Of a stretch of DNA of 52,721 bases, positions 47,451-52,721 are shown piece after piece; positions within the stretch are counted from its first letter, which is position 1; each line of letters starts with the position of its first letter. Origin of the DNA: Cruorifilaria tuberocauda (lineage: Eukaryota > Nematoda > Chromadorea > Rhabditida > Onchocercidae); assembly GCA_013365365.1 (NCBI GenBank), contig JABVXU010000381.1:1-52721 (forward strand), read 5' to 3'. The position numbers and the translations under genes were made by a program. The notes beneath the pieces were generated by a model. That model was not told the origin of the DNA, searched no databases, and worked only from the letters and a program-made list of their open reading frames with translations.

Positions 47451-49852
47451 TTAAATTTTGCATCAGAGAATAAGAATTAGTTTATATCGCTCGAGAAAAG
47501 GAAAGGAAGATATTTATTTAGGACAAAGAAGTATCATTTTATTTTAAGATCCAGATATGCTTATTATGCAATTTTATTTGATCTGCTTGCTAGTTTACCG
47601 GTAATTGAATTGGTGATGATAAAAGTAAATATATGAAGAATGGAATCTTTTTGCTTCTTTCAAATTGGACTTATAACCAACGGAGACTGCATTTATTGTC
47701 TGATAGTTTGAATATTTTCCTACAGAAAAATACTAAAAATGGTGTATGTGGTAGATTATAAGCAGTCTTGAGAAGAAAACATAATTTATGCATTTATGCT
47801 ATTTAACCTAGTATTGCTGCTCCAATGTTGCTGTAGGTATAAGTAAACTCTTTAAAGTTGTTTGAAATTGATATGGTATATTTCTTTATGGTGATTTTCG
47901 AACGAGATTACAATGTTATGAGACAGTGTTCAATTACTAGTTGGTTTGTCTGCCGATAGGACTCATCTGTATAAAAGGATATTCATTTATGGTAAAAGTG
48001 GCAAATATTTTGTGTTATATATTCCTTATCTTGAAAAGGAAAAGAGAAGAAAAGAAAATTTGTATAATTTTACTTATTAAGTGCTCATGTTTAAGATTTT
48101 TCTATTTGTAATATTCGACGCATCCTTCAACTTTTGTTCTGGCAACACTTCTTACACTTCCACTGGGAAGATTTTTTGTGCTTTCTTTGTCCGCACTGCC
48201 ATTTTTTTTGTTATAACGAAGAGATACAGTTGCTTAGCAGTGATGGCATGGGGAAGATAATAATTTTGATTCTTATTATTTTTTTATATATCGTGCGCAG
48301 CTGTCAATGCATTATTGAATCTGTATTTTTGGAAAACATTTCGTGCCATATTTTTTTTATCGAAAAGGAAAAAATGAAAACTGAGAAATGTATCTCTTTT
48401 TTTCTATTTTAATTTCCATTCTGATGAAGAAAACATGTATAATATATAAGCCATGTATATTACAAGTATATCACATATTACAAGATATTGGATTTTATAT
48501 GTTTGATTTCCTAGTTCTCTTACTCGATTTGTTTCCTTGTTCAATTGGAAATACTTTTTTTGGTGGGTTATTAATATAATATATTTACAAATTTTGTTAT
48601 AGTATACACATATATTATATTCTATGATATCAAGAATATTTGATGCATTTGAGATTTGGGATGTAGTAGTTGGAGGTATCATTATTCGCAGGATTGAAGT
48701 GAAATTTTAGATCTAGATTAGATTAGTGAAATTTTAAATTTTAGATTTAGAAATTTTAGATGGATTCATCAGTTTTGCGGTCCTGACATAATGGTGCATA
48801 ATAAGGAAAGGCCGATGCGATTATTTGGTTGTGGTTCTCTTAAATCTTCTAGCAATTAGGGATACAGATAGTTAAGGATACATTTTATGCTAAATAATTT
48901 ACCGGCTCTCAGTTCTGTGAACGGTGGTTATATGCTCAGAGAGAGCGGAGTTTTATTCAAGTTATACTTTATCTTGTGTTTAATACTTCTAATAAATGTC
49001 TTTTAGATATATTCTTTATTTGCTTCTAATCGAAAAATATTTCTTATCTGGATTTTTAAGCTTTAATGGGATTTTTACTTTATGGAATGAGAAGTTTATA
49101 TTCAACTTTTGTTATGTAAGAAGCATTAAAGGGAAAACTAAACTGGGGAATGATTCTGGTGTTAGATGTTGGAATTATTCATCATTTTATGCCGTACATT
49201 AACTGATAAAGTTCGGGTGTTCAGCTGCTGTAATGCAGAATTCTTTTATTGTTTTTCCAACTAATGTACATTGAAAATATGTGCATGAAATTCTTGTTGA
49301 GGATATGAAGCACTGAAGTGAGGAGTGAACGAGTATTTAAGAATAGAAACCTGTAGCATTTCGGAAAATGGCAATTCTTGTCGAATATAAATCGAAACAG
49401 TCATAATTCGAGAAGTCAGTATTGTTTTTTTAGTTTGATGAAATGAGAACGGTTGGTAAGTAATACGAGCATTTGGTTGCTAATAACTGAGTTTTGTCTT
49501 CAATAAAATTGGTTTTTTTATTCAGTTCTTAACTATTACAATAAAATAAAGCATGATAGTCTGAAAACGTAGCATTATACTTTGTTTATTATATATGAGT
49601 TAAGAAAAAAAGGAAATACGAGGTAGTGACTTTTTCGAGGTAAAATACTTCGCTTTAATTTTTTGGATGTGCAGTTTATGACGGAAGGAGCACTTTGTTT
49701 TTTCTCTTTCAGCTTGAGCCATTGGTGTTTGTGCGATTTTATATCGATCTTTCTCAATTTTTTTTCAGATAGTTCGATATAAATGTAATATCGAGTCTCA
49801 ATTGTCCATTTAATATTTATAGATTCTCAGGGAATCGAATTTCTATGGCAAC
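47451..49852. other. 2.4 kb intergenic region without a recognised gene
   Basis: It lies between the ankyrin gene and the DHHC gene, both on the plus strand. It is AT-rich with short chance frames only. A low-complexity run of GAAATTTTAGAT-like units occupies about 48700-48760. The right end carries a probable trans-splice acceptor, GATTCTCAG, at 49823-49831. Confidence 0.6.
49823..49831 (+). promoter_or_regulatory. Probable trans-splice acceptor of the DHHC gene
   Basis: GATTCTCAG ends about 21 bases before the start codon, with no recognisable upstream exon. This fits an SL acceptor in a nematode gene. A 5' cis intron is the alternative. Confidence 0.45.
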
Positions 49853-52483
49853 ATGCGTCTAAAAACATGGAAAACGTATGGGTGGGCGAATATTGGTGGT
49901 ATTATATATACACTACTGTTAATTTTTGGCATTTACTTCCTGATATTGTTCTATACATGCCCAGCAACCTATCAGCCCGATCAGTGCGTTCGGGCAAATT
50001 GTTTCGGTATTATTATCATTTTGGAATTGGTCGTCAATTTCTTTCTATTCATCATCTATAGCAGGTATTTGTTAGTCAACATCAAATTTTGAATTAATCG
50101 AATTTATGTATCGATGCTGATGGCATTGTATATTATATAATTATATAGCTTTTTATTCATGGGTTAGAATTTCGATACGGTTAATGGTCTTGTACTGAGA
50201 TTTTTGTGCATTGGATTGAAGCTGATGGTATTCATCGTTGAATTAGTTCACAGAGGAACTTTATATACCAAATATGTAAAATTAAAACTGATTTTTTTGA
50301 TTTCATTTAATTAATCTGATTGTGCTTTACAAATTTGATCTTTTATAGGCGTAACGATCCACAGTGTTGGCTCCAAGGTGCTGCGGTTTTGACAGCTGTG
50401 AAAGGTGCTGGTAAATATTGTTTAGAATGTAATCGAATAGCACCACTGAGAAGCCATCATTGTAGGCTGTGTAATATGTGCGTTCTGAGAAAAGATCATC
50501 ATTGCTTCATGACAGGTGCTTGTGTTGGAATTGCTAATCAGGTTAGTCACTGGGAAGCAAATTTTGGGGATATTTAAGAGTGATAAATTGCTAAAATTCA
50601 GAAAGTTCAAAGCAGTCTTAATCATTAATCATCATCACTTATTTAGCTTACTTAGCTGTTCTGTTGCAATCAAAGTTCAGTTTACTCTATTATTTAAGTA
50701 GAAATGCATTAACTGAATGAGTTCATAAAATTCAATTTATAAGAAAAACGATATATAGGTCAAGTCACATGAACTTTACGATCATTGGTCATCATTGTCA
50801 TGGTCACTATCAACACCACTATAAACTATGTCTTTCATTTTCCCTTTGGTTTATCTTTCCAACTTTTTTTATTAAAACATAAATTATTGCAGCGGTTTTT
50901 CATTGTATTTGTCCTATGGGCAAGCATTGGTGCTGCTGTAGGATCGTTTTACATTTTAATGTATTTGATGCGATACATGGAATCTAATATTTATCCATTT
51001 GGATGGATGAAGCTTCTAGCACCGGTTGCTGTTATTCGGTGGATCATTTCCTATGAAATATTCACCAACACAGCTATTTGCGTTCTATTCAGCATATGCA
51101 TAGCCACCTCTGTTGTTGCTATTATATTTTTTGGTTCACAGGTGAGAATTCGGTTTTTCAATTCTAGTACTTTGACTTCGATTTCCCTTTCAGTCTTTAA
51201 CTCAGTATCTATATACGCATATGTTCTGTGGCATTTTTGGTACATTTAGCATAGGATAAGCCAAATATTACTGGGGAATGAATCTAGGATTTTTTGAATG
51301 TTATCAACCAATTCATCAATATCGTTTTTACTCAAGGTGATTCAAATGCAAAGAAAATTGATGAATGTTAACAGTATTTATACATTTCAGATGTTTTATA
51401 CATTAAATGGTTATACGATGTATGATTACCACACATTGAGCAGAAAAATTGAATTACATGGTGATGGTGAAACTTATTCTGAAAGGTAAAAAATTAATAA
51501 AACAGTTTTCGTATTTTCTCTTTGTTGTTTATACCCCTTTAATCTGTTTTTCTTTCATAGAAATTGATTGAAAACGGTTGCACTGAATAGTAATCAGCTA
51601 CATCCAGTAATTCTGTTTTCTGATTATCTCAAAATTTTGATCATTCTACTTGTTTGAAAAGCAAAATCGCACCTGTGGTTTAGCACTGTTTTCTGTTGTT
51701 CATTTTGTACTAATCAGTGTTCGGGAGATAGTTCATATAACTATTAATGAGTTTTGATAAATGGACAAATTGTACTTTACGTATCTCCGTATCCCACAGG
51801 AAGCAGCGATTTTGCTATTCTTTCACAAATTTTACATGTAAAGAAGCAGATAGTAAAAGTGAAAAAAGGGAATGTAATGATCGCGGACGCAAGAACTTGT
51901 ACGTATCGAAGCTGTAATTTGTAAAATAAAATTTAGCATTAGTTATATCGTGATATGGATAAGTAAACATTGAGTGTTGTTTAGAGCACTGCACTTCAGA
52001 GATTGTACCGTTACTGTATGAACTTTATTCATATTATTTGTCGTTTTTTTAACCAAAGTTTACTGCAGTATGTGATTGATCTTTGAACTTCCACAAAGCA
52101 ATTCAGCACAACAAAATCAGATTGTTTAGACGAAAAATGGCAGATGTAAGGAGTATTCACTCTCTCAGCACTATTTTTGAACGTCTTGTTGCATTGCGTT
52201 GCACTGCGTCTTGCATTGTATAACACAGGAAAAAAAAATTATTTTGAAATGAATAAAGCCTAATATTAGACTTTGAATTTTACGAGAATATTACAGCAAA
52301 TTGAGGTTTTCGAGGAATTGCTAAGGAAAAATGCAAAAATGTAAAATATCTCTTTCCAGGTTAAGAATGATATTTGGTCATTATTGGGCCGCAAATTTCA
52401 TTGTTCCATTGCTTTGTTTTCCGAATCAGTTGACCACAGATATTGCTCGGAATCTATTTTCATCTTATTCGAAGGAAATGTAG
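49853..52483 (+). CDS. DHHC-type protein S-palmitoyltransferase, 290 aa
   Basis: Four-pass membrane enzyme that attaches palmitate to cysteines of client proteins in endomembranes. Exons: 49853-50064, 50349-50541, 50893-51141, 51391-51485 and 52360-52483 (873 nt, phases match). Two membrane segments occupy exon 1. The cysteine-rich domain in exon 2 fits the family pattern: Cys95, Cys98, His108-Cys109, Cys112, Cys115, Asp120-His-His-Cys123, Cys129 and Asn134. Cys123 is the acyl-accepting nucleophile. Two more membrane segments fill exon 3. No TTxE motif is visible after the last segment. Length and the LRSHHCRLCNMCVLRKDHHC block resemble the ZDHHC24 branch, but I do not assign a subfamily firmly. 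ATG at 49853 is chosen because an earlier ATG at 49842 hits a stop after five codons, and a GATTCTCAG acceptor lies about 20 bases upstream. Confidence 0.94.
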
Positions 52484-52559
52484 TAAGTCTCTAATTTTTG
52501 TTTATGTCTCATATGTCTTTCACTTATGACTATCGATTTCCTCAGTATGAGCTTTCCAC

Positions 52560-52721
52560 TTTACTTAGTATTGTTATATATCTACTTAGTATATAATATA
52601 ATTATATATACTTAATGTATACTTAGTATATACTTAATATATACTTAGTATATAATACAATATATGAAATCCTAAAATACTGATGGATTTCTTATATTAT
52701 ATTATACATGTATATTTTATA
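52560..52721. repeat. AT-rich tandem repeat at the window end
   Basis: Variants of TATACTTAGTATA and TATACTTAATGTATACTTAG recur about six times between roughly 52580 and 52665, followed by more TA-rich sequence. This is a degenerate short-unit tandem array downstream of the DHHC gene. Its right boundary is outside the window. Confidence 0.8.

Noticed and set aside
1..52721. CRISPR arrays, bacterial operons, insertion sequences or toxin modules
   Set aside because: The window is spliced eukaryotic DNA throughout. No regularly spaced repeats and no prokaryotic gene organisation were seen.
1..52721. Spliced-leader RNA gene
   Set aside because: I looked for the conserved nematode SL1 leader sequence and did not see it in the window.

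Overview
The window looks like nuclear DNA of a nematode, plausibly a filarial-type parasite. It is AT-rich and contains six multi-exon protein genes. Their introns are short to medium, with GT donors and mostly TTTCAG or TTTTAG acceptors. Strong 3' splice sites sit a few bases upstream of several start codons (PDRG1, RPN2, the GCN2 homologue, the DHHC gene), as expected for spliced-leader trans-splicing. All gene models come from hand translation with exon phases checked across every junction. Species is not determinable here; the nematode assignment is inference.

Layout: (1) 1-1805, a CA microsatellite and non-coding sequence. (2) 13445 down to 1806, minus strand, a complete GCN2-type eIF2-alpha kinase: 26 exons, 1586 residues, with RWD, pseudokinase, kinase, HisRS-like and C-terminal domains. 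(3) A 1.1 kb divergent intergenic region. (4) 14562-32081, plus strand, a TSC22/bunched family gene with a long isoform (547 aa predicted) and an internal-promoter short isoform (325 aa), split by introns of 6.3 and about 4.8 kb. (5) 32.1-37.8 kb, no recognisable gene. (6) 42345 down to 37792, minus strand, ribophorin II (RPN2, oligosaccharyltransferase subunit): 14 exons, 654 aa. (7) 44455 down to 43685, minus strand, the prefoldin-like PDRG1: two exons, 139 aa. (8) 45759-47450, plus strand, an ANKRD49-like ankyrin protein of 262 aa. (9) 49853-52483, plus strand, a DHHC palmitoyltransferase of 290 aa. The window ends in an AT-rich tandem repeat.

These are conserved eukaryotic housekeeping or signalling genes, not a mobile or defence cluster, and I found no convincing novel multi-gene system. 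Several genes touch protein homeostasis (GCN2: translational stress; RPN2: N-glycosylation in the ER; PDRG1: prefoldin-like co-chaperone; DHHC: S-acylation), but nothing shows that the locus is a functional cluster. The points most worth a second look are the two-promoter design of the TSC22 gene with a phase-matched internal acceptor, three strong intronic hairpins, an unexplained open frame just upstream of PDRG1, and unusually permissive splice donors.
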